DNA of 64,000 nt. Source: Pseudoduganella flava (GTDB lineage: Bacteria; Pseudomonadota; Gammaproteobacteria; Burkholderiales; Burkholderiaceae_D). A model generated the notes under the pieces. It was not told the DNA's origin and searched no databases. It was given only the letters and a program-made list of their open reading frames with translations. This document shows positions 57,316-64,000 of the stretch, in pieces. A program made the translations under genes and the position numbers. Each line of letters begins with the position of its first letter. The stretch's first letter is position 1. The DNA lies in contig NZ_VLKW01000001.1 in NCBI RefSeq assembly GCF_007830495.1, positions 372,001 to 436,000 on the forward strand. The letters run 5' to 3'.

Positions 57316-58302
57316 ATGTTCCCGAGTCTTCGCCGTGCCCTGCGCAGTGTCCTGATCCCTGCATGCCTGCTGCTGTCCGCGCAGGTGCCGTCGGCCCACG
57401 CCAACGTCGTCGTCGTGCTCAATTCGCGCGACGCCACGGTGCAGCTGCTCGACCAGGCGTCGTACAAGAGCCTGCAGACCTTCCCGGTCGGGAAGGAGCC
57501 GCACCACCTGATGGCCACGCCGGACAACAAGTCGCTGATCGTCGCCAGCTCGGTCGGCAACGAGCTCGTGTTCCTGGACCCGAAGTCGGGCCAGGTGCAG
57601 CGCCGCATTAAGGACATCGTCGACCCGTACCAGATCGGCTTCTCGCCCGACCAGAAGTACTTCGTGGCGACCGCGCTCCGGCTCGACCACGTGGACCTGT
57701 ACACGTACAACGGCCGTGACTTCACGCTGTTCAAGCGCATCCCGATGGCCAAGCTGCCGAGCCATATCGCGTTCGACGCGAAGAGCACCACCGCGTTCAT
57801 CACGCGCCAGGGCAGCGACGAGGTCAGCGCGATCGACCTGAAGACGGGCGCCATCAAGTGGACGGTCCCGGTCGGCAAACTCCCGGCCGGCATCACGATG
57901 ACGCCGGACGACAAGTACCTGCTGGTCGGCATCATGGGCAGCGACTATGTCGAGGTGATCGACTGGCGCACGGCCAAGACGGTCAAGCGCATCAAGGCCG
58001 GCGCCGGCACGCACAACTTCCGCGCGCAGGGCGACAACCGTTACACGTACGTGTCGAACCGGGTCTCGAACTCGATCAACATCATCGACCAGAAGACGCT
58101 GGAGAACGTTGGCCAGATCAACGTGCCCGGCGGCCCGGACTGCATGGAGATCACCGAGGACGGCAAGACGATGTGGGTGACGCTGCGCTGGATCAAGAAG
58201 GTCGCCGTGATCGACCTGCCGACCCGCAAGGTCGTCAAGATGATCCCGGTGGGCCGCTCGCCGCACGGCGTGTTCTTCGCCAACTCGTCGCCCCGCATGT
58301 GA
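57316..58302 (+). CDS. Exported YncE/cytochrome-d1-type beta-propeller protein
   Basis: 328 residues from ATG 57316, with signal peptide ending near 'SAHA'. Seven-bladed propeller repeats of the YVTN/cytochrome d1 type: 'TFPVGKEPHHLMATPDNKS', 'VPVGKLPAGITMTPDDKY', 'IPVGRSPHGVFFANSS'. No CxxCH or haem ligand is evident, so it is not a cytochrome; such propellers often serve as periplasmic scaffolds. First gene of a run of five same-strand genes including a deacetylase and membrane enzymes. Confidence 0.85.
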   Translation: MFPSLRRALRSVLIPACLLLSAQVPSAHANVVVVLNSRDATVQLLDQASYKSLQTFPVGKEPHHLMATPDNKSLIVASSVGNELVFLDPKSGQVQRRIKDIVDPYQIGFSPDQKYFVATALRLDHVDLYTYNGRDFTLFKRIPMAKLPSHIAFDAKSTTAFITRQGSDEVSAIDLKTGAIKWTVPVGKLPAGITMTPDDKYLLVGIMGSDYVEVIDWRTAKTVKRIKAGAGTHNFRAQGDNRYTYVSNRVSNSINIIDQKTLENVGQINVPGGPDCMEITEDGKTMWVTLRWIKKVAVIDLPTRKVVKMIPVGRSPHGVFFANSSPRM

Positions 58303-58322
58303 GGCAGGGCCGCGCGACACGC

Positions 58323-59129
58323 ATGACGCGCCACATCTCCTTCTTGCCGGCAGCCGCCGCGCGGGTGCTCTGCACCGCGCTGGCGGCTGTCGCCGTCTGG
58401 CCGGCCGATGCGGCCGAGCAGTGCCGCGGCACGATCTACCTGACCTTCGACACGGGCAGCCAGTCGCAGGCCGAGCTGATCGCCGCCACGCTGAAGCGCC
58501 ACCACATCCGCGCCACGTTCTTCCTCGCCAACGAGAAAACCGTGCGCGGCGATTACTCGCTCGACCCGTCATGGGCGCCGTTCTGGAAGGCGCGCGTGGC
58601 CGAAGGCCATGCGTTCGGTTCGCACACGTTCGACCACGTCTACTACGTCAAGGATGGCGCGAACGGGAACATCGTCGTCAAGCCCCAGTTCGGCGCGCAG
58701 GCGGGCCGTCAGGCCAGCTGGACGCCTGACGCGTTCTGCGACGAGATCCGCCGCGTTGACCAGCGCTTCTTCGAACTGACGGGCAGCCGGCTCGATCCGA
58801 TCTGGCGCGCGCCGGGCGGCAAGACGTCGCCGCGCACGCTGGCCGCCGCCACCGCATGCGGCTACGCGCACGTGGGCTGGTCTCCCGCCGGCTTTTCCGG
58901 CGACGAGCTGTCATCAAGCGCGTACCCCAACGCGTTATTGCTGAAGAAGGCGCTGGCGGGCCTGCAGGATGGCGACATCTTCATGGCCCACATGGGCATC
59001 TGGTCGCGCAAGGATCCGTGGGCCCCGGCCAACCTGGAGCCGCTGATCGACGCGCTGGAACACCGGGGCTTCTGCTTCGCCACGCTGCGCGAGCACCCCA
59101 TCATGAACCACCACACCAACAAGAAATGA
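58323..59129 (+). CDS. Exported polysaccharide deacetylase (NodB-type) with altered motif 1
   Basis: 268 residues from ATG 58323, with signal peptide (MTRHISFLPAAAARVLCTAL, cut near 'ADA'). NodB homology: motif 1 'IYLTFDTGSQSQAEL' normally TFDDG, motif 2 'FGSHTFDHVYY' (H-x3-H), motif 3 'IWRAPGGKTS' and a late 'IFMAHMGIW' with a catalytic His. In motif 1 the first Asp, the general base, is kept but the second, a metal ligand, is Thr. The enzyme should remove N- or O-acetyl groups from envelope polysaccharide if active. Its stop overlaps the next start (ATGA at 59126). Confidence 0.88.
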   Translation: MTRHISFLPAAAARVLCTALAAVAVWPADAAEQCRGTIYLTFDTGSQSQAELIAATLKRHHIRATFFLANEKTVRGDYSLDPSWAPFWKARVAEGHAFGSHTFDHVYYVKDGANGNIVVKPQFGAQAGRQASWTPDAFCDEIRRVDQRFFELTGSRLDPIWRAPGGKTSPRTLAAATACGYAHVGWSPAGFSGDELSSSAYPNALLLKKALAGLQDGDIFMAHMGIWSRKDPWAPANLEPLIDALEHRGFCFATLREHPIMNHHTNKK

Positions 59130-60118
59130 TTCAACTGCTGACCGACTGGTTCGCACAGGTCCAGGGCTGGTTGTTCCAGACCGTGATCGAACCCGCCATG
59201 TACTACGCCGGCCTCGGCGACGCGATCGAGGATGCGTTCGAGGGCACCGAATGGTTCCTGATCGGCGTCTGCGAAGTGCTGCTGATCTTCCTCGTGCTGC
59301 GCCCGCTGGAGGCGGCGATCCCGGTGCATGCGTTCACCGACAAGCGCGCCCGCTGGAACGATTTCATCTACACGTTCCTGCACCGGCTCGGCCTGTTCCC
59401 GGTGCTCGTGTTCTTCACGCTCGACCCGCTGATGGACTATGTGGCGGGCCTGCTCAGGATGGAGGGCGTGCGCCCGTTCAACCTGGAGAACCTGGTGACG
59501 GACATGCCGCCGCTCGTCAGCTTCCTCGTGTACTTCGTCGTGCTCGACTTCTTCGATTACTGGTACCACCGCGCCCAGCACGGCATCGGCTGGTGGTGGG
59601 GCCTGCACAGCCTGCACCACAGCCAGCAGAACATGAACCTGTGGAGCGACGACCGCAATCACCTACTGGACGACCTGCTGCGCGACTTCTACATGGCCCT
59701 GATCGCGCTGGCGATCGGTGTGCCGCCGGGGCAGTACGTGCTGCTGGTGTCGTTCTCGCGCATCCTGCAAAGCCTGCAGCACGCGAACGTGCGCATCCAC
59801 TTTGGCCGCATCGGCGAGCGTCTGCTCGTGTCGCCGCGCTATCACCGCATGCACCACGCGGTCGGCGTCGGCCATGAGTCGCAGGGCAAGGGCACGCTGG
59901 GCGGCTGCAACTTCGCCGTGATCCTGCCGATCTGGGACATCCTGTTCCGCACCGCGAACTTCACGCCCGCGTTCGCGCAGACGGGCGTGCGCGACCAGGT
60001 GACGCGCACGCGCGCCGACGGCACCGTCGTGCCGGGCCGCGATTACGGCCGCGGCTTCTGGCAGCAGCAGTGGCTGGGCCTGAAGCGGATGGTCGAGTTC
60101 GCGCGGAGGGTGCGCTGA
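59126..60118 (+). CDS. Sterol desaturase / fatty acid hydroxylase family membrane protein
   Basis: 330 residues from ATG 59126. Several transmembrane helices and the three histidine boxes of the non-haem di-iron family: 'YWYHRAQHGIG' (HxxxH), 'GLHSLHHSQQN' (HxxHH) and 'SPRYHRMHHAVG' (HxxHH). The family adds hydroxyl groups or double bonds to lipids in the inner membrane using O2. ATGA overlap with the deacetylase and TGATG overlap with the next gene show tight coupling. Lipid substrate unknown. Confidence 0.9.
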   Translation: MIQLLTDWFAQVQGWLFQTVIEPAMYYAGLGDAIEDAFEGTEWFLIGVCEVLLIFLVLRPLEAAIPVHAFTDKRARWNDFIYTFLHRLGLFPVLVFFTLDPLMDYVAGLLRMEGVRPFNLENLVTDMPPLVSFLVYFVVLDFFDYWYHRAQHGIGWWWGLHSLHHSQQNMNLWSDDRNHLLDDLLRDFYMALIALAIGVPPGQYVLLVSFSRILQSLQHANVRIHFGRIGERLLVSPRYHRMHHAVGVGHESQGKGTLGGCNFAVILPIWDILFRTANFTPAFAQTGVRDQVTRTRADGTVVPGRDYGRGFWQQQWLGLKRMVEFARRVR

Positions 60119-60939
60119 TGCGGGGCGTGCTGAACGCCTACGGGCGCGCCGTGCTGTCCCAGCTGCACGGACGCATGCTGATCCTGTCGGCGGTGCCGTT
60201 CGCGCTGTCCGTGCTGGTCTGGGGAGTGGTGCTGTACTTCACGCTGCAGCCGCTGCTGGACTGGCTGACGGGCCATTTCTTCGACTACGAGTTGTACCGC
60301 TATTCCAGCCGCTGGCTCGAGGACATGGGCTTCGCCGTGCTGAAGACGGTCGTCGTGCCGCTGTTCGCGATGCTGCTGCTGTTGCCGCTGATGATCCTGA
60401 CGGCGCTGATCTTCATCGGCGTCGCGGCGATGCCGGTGATCGTGCGGCACGTCGGCTCGCGCCACTATCCGCACCTGGAAAAGAAGCAGGGCGGCAGCCT
60501 GCTGAAAGGGGTGGGCAAGGCGATGTCGCTGTTCCTCGTGTTCATCGTCATCTGGCTTTGCACGCTGCCGCTGTACGCGGTGCCGCCGCTGGCGATCGTG
60601 TCGTCGGCACTGCTGTGGGGCTGGCTGACGGCCCGCGTGATGAGCTACGACGCATTGTCCGAACACGCCAGCGAAGAGGAGATCGGCACGATCCAGCGCG
60701 AGCGGCGCTGGGGCTTGCTGGCGATCGGCGTCGCCTCCGGCGCGGCTGGCTCGCTGCCGGCCATCGTGTGGATCGGCGGCGCGGCGATCGCCGTCGTGTT
60801 CTTCCCGTTCCTGCTGGCGGCCGCCGTGTGGATCTACGTCCTGATTTTCATCTTCACCGGCCTGTGGTTTGAGTATTATTGTCTCGAGGCGCTGGCGCAG
60901 CTGCGCGCCCGCGGCGAACCTGTCGAGGAGCTTGCATGA
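60118..60939 (+). CDS. EI24 domain (CysZ-like) membrane protein
   Basis: 273 residues from ATG 60118 with about six hydrophobic segments. The EI24/CysZ domain pattern is seen in 'GRAVLSQLHGRMLILSAVPF', 'VLKTVVVPLFAMLLLLPLMI', 'LFLVFIVIWLCTLPLYAVPP' and 'VMSYDALSEHASEEEI'. CysZ of this fold carries sulphate, but many EI24 proteins have no known substrate. It is fixed between the desaturase (TGATG) and a CinA-like gene (ATGA), indicating one operon. Confidence 0.85.
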   Translation: MRGVLNAYGRAVLSQLHGRMLILSAVPFALSVLVWGVVLYFTLQPLLDWLTGHFFDYELYRYSSRWLEDMGFAVLKTVVVPLFAMLLLLPLMILTALIFIGVAAMPVIVRHVGSRHYPHLEKKQGGSLLKGVGKAMSLFLVFIVIWLCTLPLYAVPPLAIVSSALLWGWLTARVMSYDALSEHASEEEIGTIQRERRWGLLAIGVASGAAGSLPAIVWIGGAAIAVVFFPFLLAAAVWIYVLIFIFTGLWFEYYCLEALAQLRARGEPVEELA

Positions 60940-61736
60940 GCATCGGACTGATCATCATCGGCGACGAGATCCTGTCGGGCAAGCGGGCCGACCAGCACTT
61001 CCCGAAAGTGGTGCAGTTGCTGGCCGCGCGCGGCCTGCAGCTGGCGTGGGCCGAGGTCCTGGGCGACGACCGCGAACGCATCACCGCCACGTTGCGCCGC
61101 ACGTTCGCGACGAACGACATCGTGTTCTCGTGCGGCGGCATCGGCGCCACGCCGGACGACCATACGCGGCAAGCCGCGGCGGCCGCGCTGGACCGCTCGC
61201 TGGTGCTGCATCCGCAAGCCGCAGACAACATCCGGCAGCGCATCCTGCAGGTCGCGCGCGAGGCGGGCCAGCAGGCCGACCTGAATGCGCCGGAACACCT
61301 GCAGCGGCTGCAGATGGCCGAGTTCCCGCTTGGCGCGGAGCTGATACCGAACCCGTACAACAACGTGGCCGGCTTCGCCGTCGACACGCATTACTTCGTG
61401 CCCGGCTTCCCGGTCATGGCGTGGCCGATGATCGAATGGGTGCTCGATACGCACCACGCGCACCTGTTCAACCGTGAAGCGCGCGCGGAGCGGGCCGTGC
61501 TCGTGTACGAGGCGGCCGAATCGGCGCTGACGCCGTTGATGGTGGAGATCGAGGCCACGTGGCCGCAGGTGAAAGTGTTCAGCCTGCCCAGCGTCGGCGA
61601 TGCGCGGACGCGCCGGCACATCGAGCTGGGCGTGAAGGGTGCTCCGGAGCAGGTCGAGGCCGCGTTCGCGCGGCTGTGCGCCGGCCTCGACGCGTTCGGC
61701 GCCGAGTACACGCTAAGCACGCCCGGGCCGTTATGA
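60936..61736 (+). CDS. CinA-type molybdopterin-binding domain protein
   Basis: 266 residues from ATG 60936. A MoCF-like domain of the competence/damage-inducible CinA family: 'MSIGLIIIGDEILSGKRADQ', 'VLGDDRERITATLRRTF', 'IVFSCGGIGATPDDHTRQAA' and 'TPGPL' at the end. The C-terminal nicotinamide-amidase domain of full CinA is absent, so only the N-terminal half is encoded. The N-terminal domain of this family hydrolyses ADP-ribose-type nucleotides in some bacteria. It overlaps the EI24 gene by four bases. Confidence 0.88.
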   Translation: MSIGLIIIGDEILSGKRADQHFPKVVQLLAARGLQLAWAEVLGDDRERITATLRRTFATNDIVFSCGGIGATPDDHTRQAAAAALDRSLVLHPQAADNIRQRILQVAREAGQQADLNAPEHLQRLQMAEFPLGAELIPNPYNNVAGFAVDTHYFVPGFPVMAWPMIEWVLDTHHAHLFNREARAERAVLVYEAAESALTPLMVEIEATWPQVKVFSLPSVGDARTRRHIELGVKGAPEQVEAAFARLCAGLDAFGAEYTLSTPGPL

Positions 61737-61915
61737 CCACTGTGTGACAAGCTGTTATTACCAAGAGAAACGCCTCGTTGTTTTTTTGCGAAAATTGCGA
61801 GCCCGCGTCAAATATTCGCTGAGTTGACCTGTGCACCCCTGCCCGATGTGGTGCAATGGCAATACCCCGTGCACACGCGCGGACCAGCAACGCTACGCAG
61901 TAAATAAGTAAAACT

Positions 61916-64000
61916 ATGTCTTCCCAATACGATCAAGAAAGGCCGCGCCTGGACGACGAGCAGACGGCGACGCCGCCACCGTCCGAGCCGAAAAGCAAGC
62001 GCTCCCGTAACGCATTCATCGTGCTGATGCTGGTGCTGTTGTCGCTGGTGATCTGGTGGATGTATCACGAGTCCCGCTCGTCGACGATGCAGGCGCGCTA
62101 CTTCACGGGCATCGTCAAGCAGCTCAATTACAAGGTCGAACCGGGCCCCAGCAAGGCGATCCGCTTTCCGCACGACAGCCCCTACGACGAGCGGCTCGGC
62201 TATGCCAACATCCCCGACTACCTGGCCAAGCTGCGCGAGCGCGACTACGCCGTCGTGGCCCAGTCGCGCTTCTCGCCGAAGATGGTGCAGCTGGCCGACA
62301 TGGGCGTGTTCACGACCTACCGCGAAAAGACCCGCACGGGCCTGACGATCTACGACTGCCGCGCGCAGCCGCTGTTCACGGCCAGCTATCCGGAACGGAT
62401 CTACCCGGGCTTCGACCAGGCGCCGGCGGCGCTGGTGCACAGCCTGCTGTTCATCGAGAACCGCGAGCTGCTCGACAACACGTACCCGACGCGCAATCCG
62501 GCCGTCGAATGGGACCGCCTGTCGAAGGCCATCCTGGAAAAATCGATGAGCGCCGTGGGCCTGGCCGGCCACCGCGCGGCCGGCGGCAGCACGCTGGCGA
62601 CGCAGATCGAGAAGTACCGCCATTCGCCGGAAGGCCGCACCGGCTCGATGAAGGACAAGCTGCAGCAGATGGTGTCGGCCACGCTGCGCGCCTACCAGCA
62701 GGGCGAGGACACGACGGCGGTGCGCCGCCAGATCGTCGTCGACTACCTGAACACGGTGCCGCTGTCGGCCAAGGTCGGCTACGGCGAAGTGAACGGCATC
62801 GGCGACGGCATGTGGGTCTGGTATGGCCGCGACTTCAACGAAGTGAACGAGCTGCTGGGCGGGAAGATGGACAAGCCGGGCAGCCCGCTCGCGTTCAAGG
62901 AAGCGCTGTCGCTGCTGATCGCGCAGCGCCGCCCCAGCTACTACCTGGCCGACGGCGCCGCGGACCTCGAGGACCTGGCGAACAGCCACCTGCGCCTGCT
63001 GGCGCAATCCGGCGTCATCACGCCGGCGCTGCGCGACGCGGCGCTGAAGGAAAAGCTGCATCCGGCACAGGGCAGCGGCGTGCAGGCCGCGCCACCGATG
63101 AGCTACGTGACGAAGAAGGCATCGAACGCCGTGCGCGTGCACCTGGCGAACCTGTTGGGCGACAACCGCATGTACAACCTGGACCGGCTGGACCTGTCCG
63201 TCGTCAGCACACTCGATGCCGATGCGCAGAAGGCCGTGACGACGATGCTGCGCGACCTGAAGGACGCGGGCACCGCGCAAGCGGCCGGCCTGACGGGCAA
63301 GGGCATGCTGGGTAACGGCGACCCGGCCAACGTCGTCTACAGCTTCACGTTGCTGGAGAAGGGCGACAAGGTCAACTACCTGCGCGTGCAGACGGATAAC
63401 TACGACCAGCCGCTGGACATCAACGAAGGCGCCAAGCTGGACCTGGGTTCGACGGCGAAGCTGCGCACGCTGGTGACGTACATGGACATCGTCGACCAGC
63501 TGTACAAGAAGTACGGCAAGATGAGCGCGGACGAACTGGGCAAGGTCACGTTCGATCCGAAGGACCGCCTGACCGCGTGGGGCATCGAATGGCTGTCGAT
63601 GACGCCGATGGACAAGCGCGACCTGCCGGCCATGCTGAACGCGGCGATGGAGCGCAAGTATTCCGGCAACCCCGGCGAAGGCTTCTTCACGGGCGGCGGC
63701 TTGCACTACTTCGGCAACTTCTCCAAGGAAGACGACAGCCGCATCCTGACCGTGCGCGAAGGCCTGCGCCACTCGACGAACCTGTTGTTCGTGCGCCTGA
63801 TGCGCGACGTGGTGAAGTACTACATGTTCCAGTCGCCCGGTTCCTCGGCGAGCCTGCTGGCCGATGCGGACGACCCGCGCCGTGCCCAGTACCTGGCGCG
63901 CTTCGCCGACAAGGAAGGCAAGGAATTCCTCGTGCGCTTCTACGCCAAGTACAAGGGCAGGAAGAAGTCCGAGCTGGACAAGATCCTCGTCGACAGCATC
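61916..64000 (+). CDS. GT51 transglycosylase-domain protein, truncated by the window end
   Basis: At least 695 residues from ATG 61916, open to the right edge with no stop. A cytoplasmic tail (1-32, basic before the membrane) and one TM helix at 33-49 ('AFIVLMLVLLSLVIWWM'), then a periplasmic GT51 peptidoglycan glycosyltransferase domain: 'LLFIENRELLDNTYPTRNP' (about 180, motif 1), 'AAGGSTLATQIEKYRHSPE' (about 222, motif 2) and 'IVVDYLNTVPLSAKVGYGE'. Later 'KLDLGSTAKLRTLVTYMDIV' resembles a transpeptidase-like fold. The motif-1 Glu in IENREL is the candidate base. It differs from classical class A PBPs and may be a specialised polymerase. Confidence 0.88.
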   Translation, partial: MSSQYDQERPRLDDEQTATPPPSEPKSKRSRNAFIVLMLVLLSLVIWWMYHESRSSTMQARYFTGIVKQLNYKVEPGPSKAIRFPHDSPYDERLGYANIPDYLAKLRERDYAVVAQSRFSPKMVQLADMGVFTTYREKTRTGLTIYDCRAQPLFTASYPERIYPGFDQAPAALVHSLLFIENRELLDNTYPTRNPAVEWDRLSKAILEKSMSAVGLAGHRAAGGSTLATQIEKYRHSPEGRTGSMKDKLQQMVSATLRAYQQGEDTTAVRRQIVVDYLNTVPLSAKVGYGEVNGIGDGMWVWYGRDFNEVNELLGGKMDKPGSPLAFKEALSLLIAQRRPSYYLADGAADLEDLANSHLRLLAQSGVITPALRDAALKEKLHPAQGSGVQAAPPMSYVTKKASNAVRVHLANLLGDNRMYNLDRLDLSVVSTLDADAQKAVTTMLRDLKDAGTAQAAGLTGKGMLGNGDPANVVYSFTLLEKGDKVNYLRVQTDNYDQPLDINEGAKLDLGSTAKLRTLVTYMDIVDQLYKKYGKMSADELGKVTFDPKDRLTAWGIEWLSMTPMDKRDLPAMLNAAMERKYSGNPGEGFFTGGGLHYFGNFSKEDDSRILTVREGLRHSTNLLFVRLMRDVVKYYMFQSPGSSASLLADADDPRRAQYLARFADKEGKEFLVRFYAKYKGRKKSELDKILVDSI

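Overview
The window looks like chromosomal DNA of a high-GC betaproteobacterium, most likely Burkholderiales, family Oxalobacteraceae (Massilia/Telluria group). This rests on gene order and content, not on any search: ispB divergent from rplU-rpmA-obgE-proB, an nth-rsxB pair, fdxA next to an FNR-type reductase, polyhydroxyalkanoate genes (phaZ, PHA granule-region protein), many secreted polysaccharide-active enzymes, and GC-rich palindromic repeats between genes. No intergenic gap exceeds about 300 bases; the larger ones are described as repeats, operators or terminators.

Layout. 1-2.8 kb: LysR start (cut by the window edge), membrane urate hydroxylase PuuD and an odd M20 protein (purine catabolism). 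3.0-5.4 kb: secreted S9 peptidase. 5.5-11.5 kb: six-gene stressosome/partner-switching operon (RsbR, RsbS, RsbT, RsbT-RsbX fusion, two hybrid histidine kinases). 11.7-16.1 kb: overlapping pair of a large metallophosphoesterase and a trypsin-STAND-TPR protein, the best candidate for an undescribed conflict or signalling system. 16.1-26.1 kb: GH2 enzyme, a frameshifted DUF4160/DUF2442 pair, TetR/O-methyltransferase, MFS pump, PAS-GGDEF-EAL protein and a GH9 cellulase-like enzyme with a LacI-type operator. 26.1-29.2 kb: cupin/AraC/MarR block that has undergone a tandem duplication and left a cupin::marR chimeric ORF at the junction. 29.3-34.8 kb: MFS transporter fused in frame to a T6SS TagF domain, a J-domain/TonB protein, and a TetR/SGNH-hydrolase pair with a clear operator. 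34.9-39.0 kb: tRNA-Pro, ArsC, and a pectin-type cluster (DUF4861, GH105, FadR-type regulator).

39.1-50.8 kb is mostly housekeeping: ispB, rplU, rpmA, obgE, proB, nth, rsxB, phaZ, ferredoxin reductase and fdxA, interrupted by a periplasmic binding protein and a lower-GC DUF4214/beta-helix protein. 51.0-52.7 kb carries an M4 metallopeptidase with a downstream emfourin-type inhibitor. 52.9-57.1 kb holds a Na+/H+ antiporter, PHA-related protein, acyl-CoA-binding protein, HU, an orphan anti-sigma-like protein, a small lipoprotein and an FKBP isomerase. 57.3-61.7 kb is a compact, partly stop/start-overlapping envelope operon (beta-propeller, deacetylase, sterol-desaturase family, EI24 membrane protein, CinA-like). 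61.9-64.0 kb is a GT51 transglycosylase that runs off the end.

Functions are inferred from motifs I can read; no alignment or database search was run, and residue numbers given as 'about' are estimates from coordinates.
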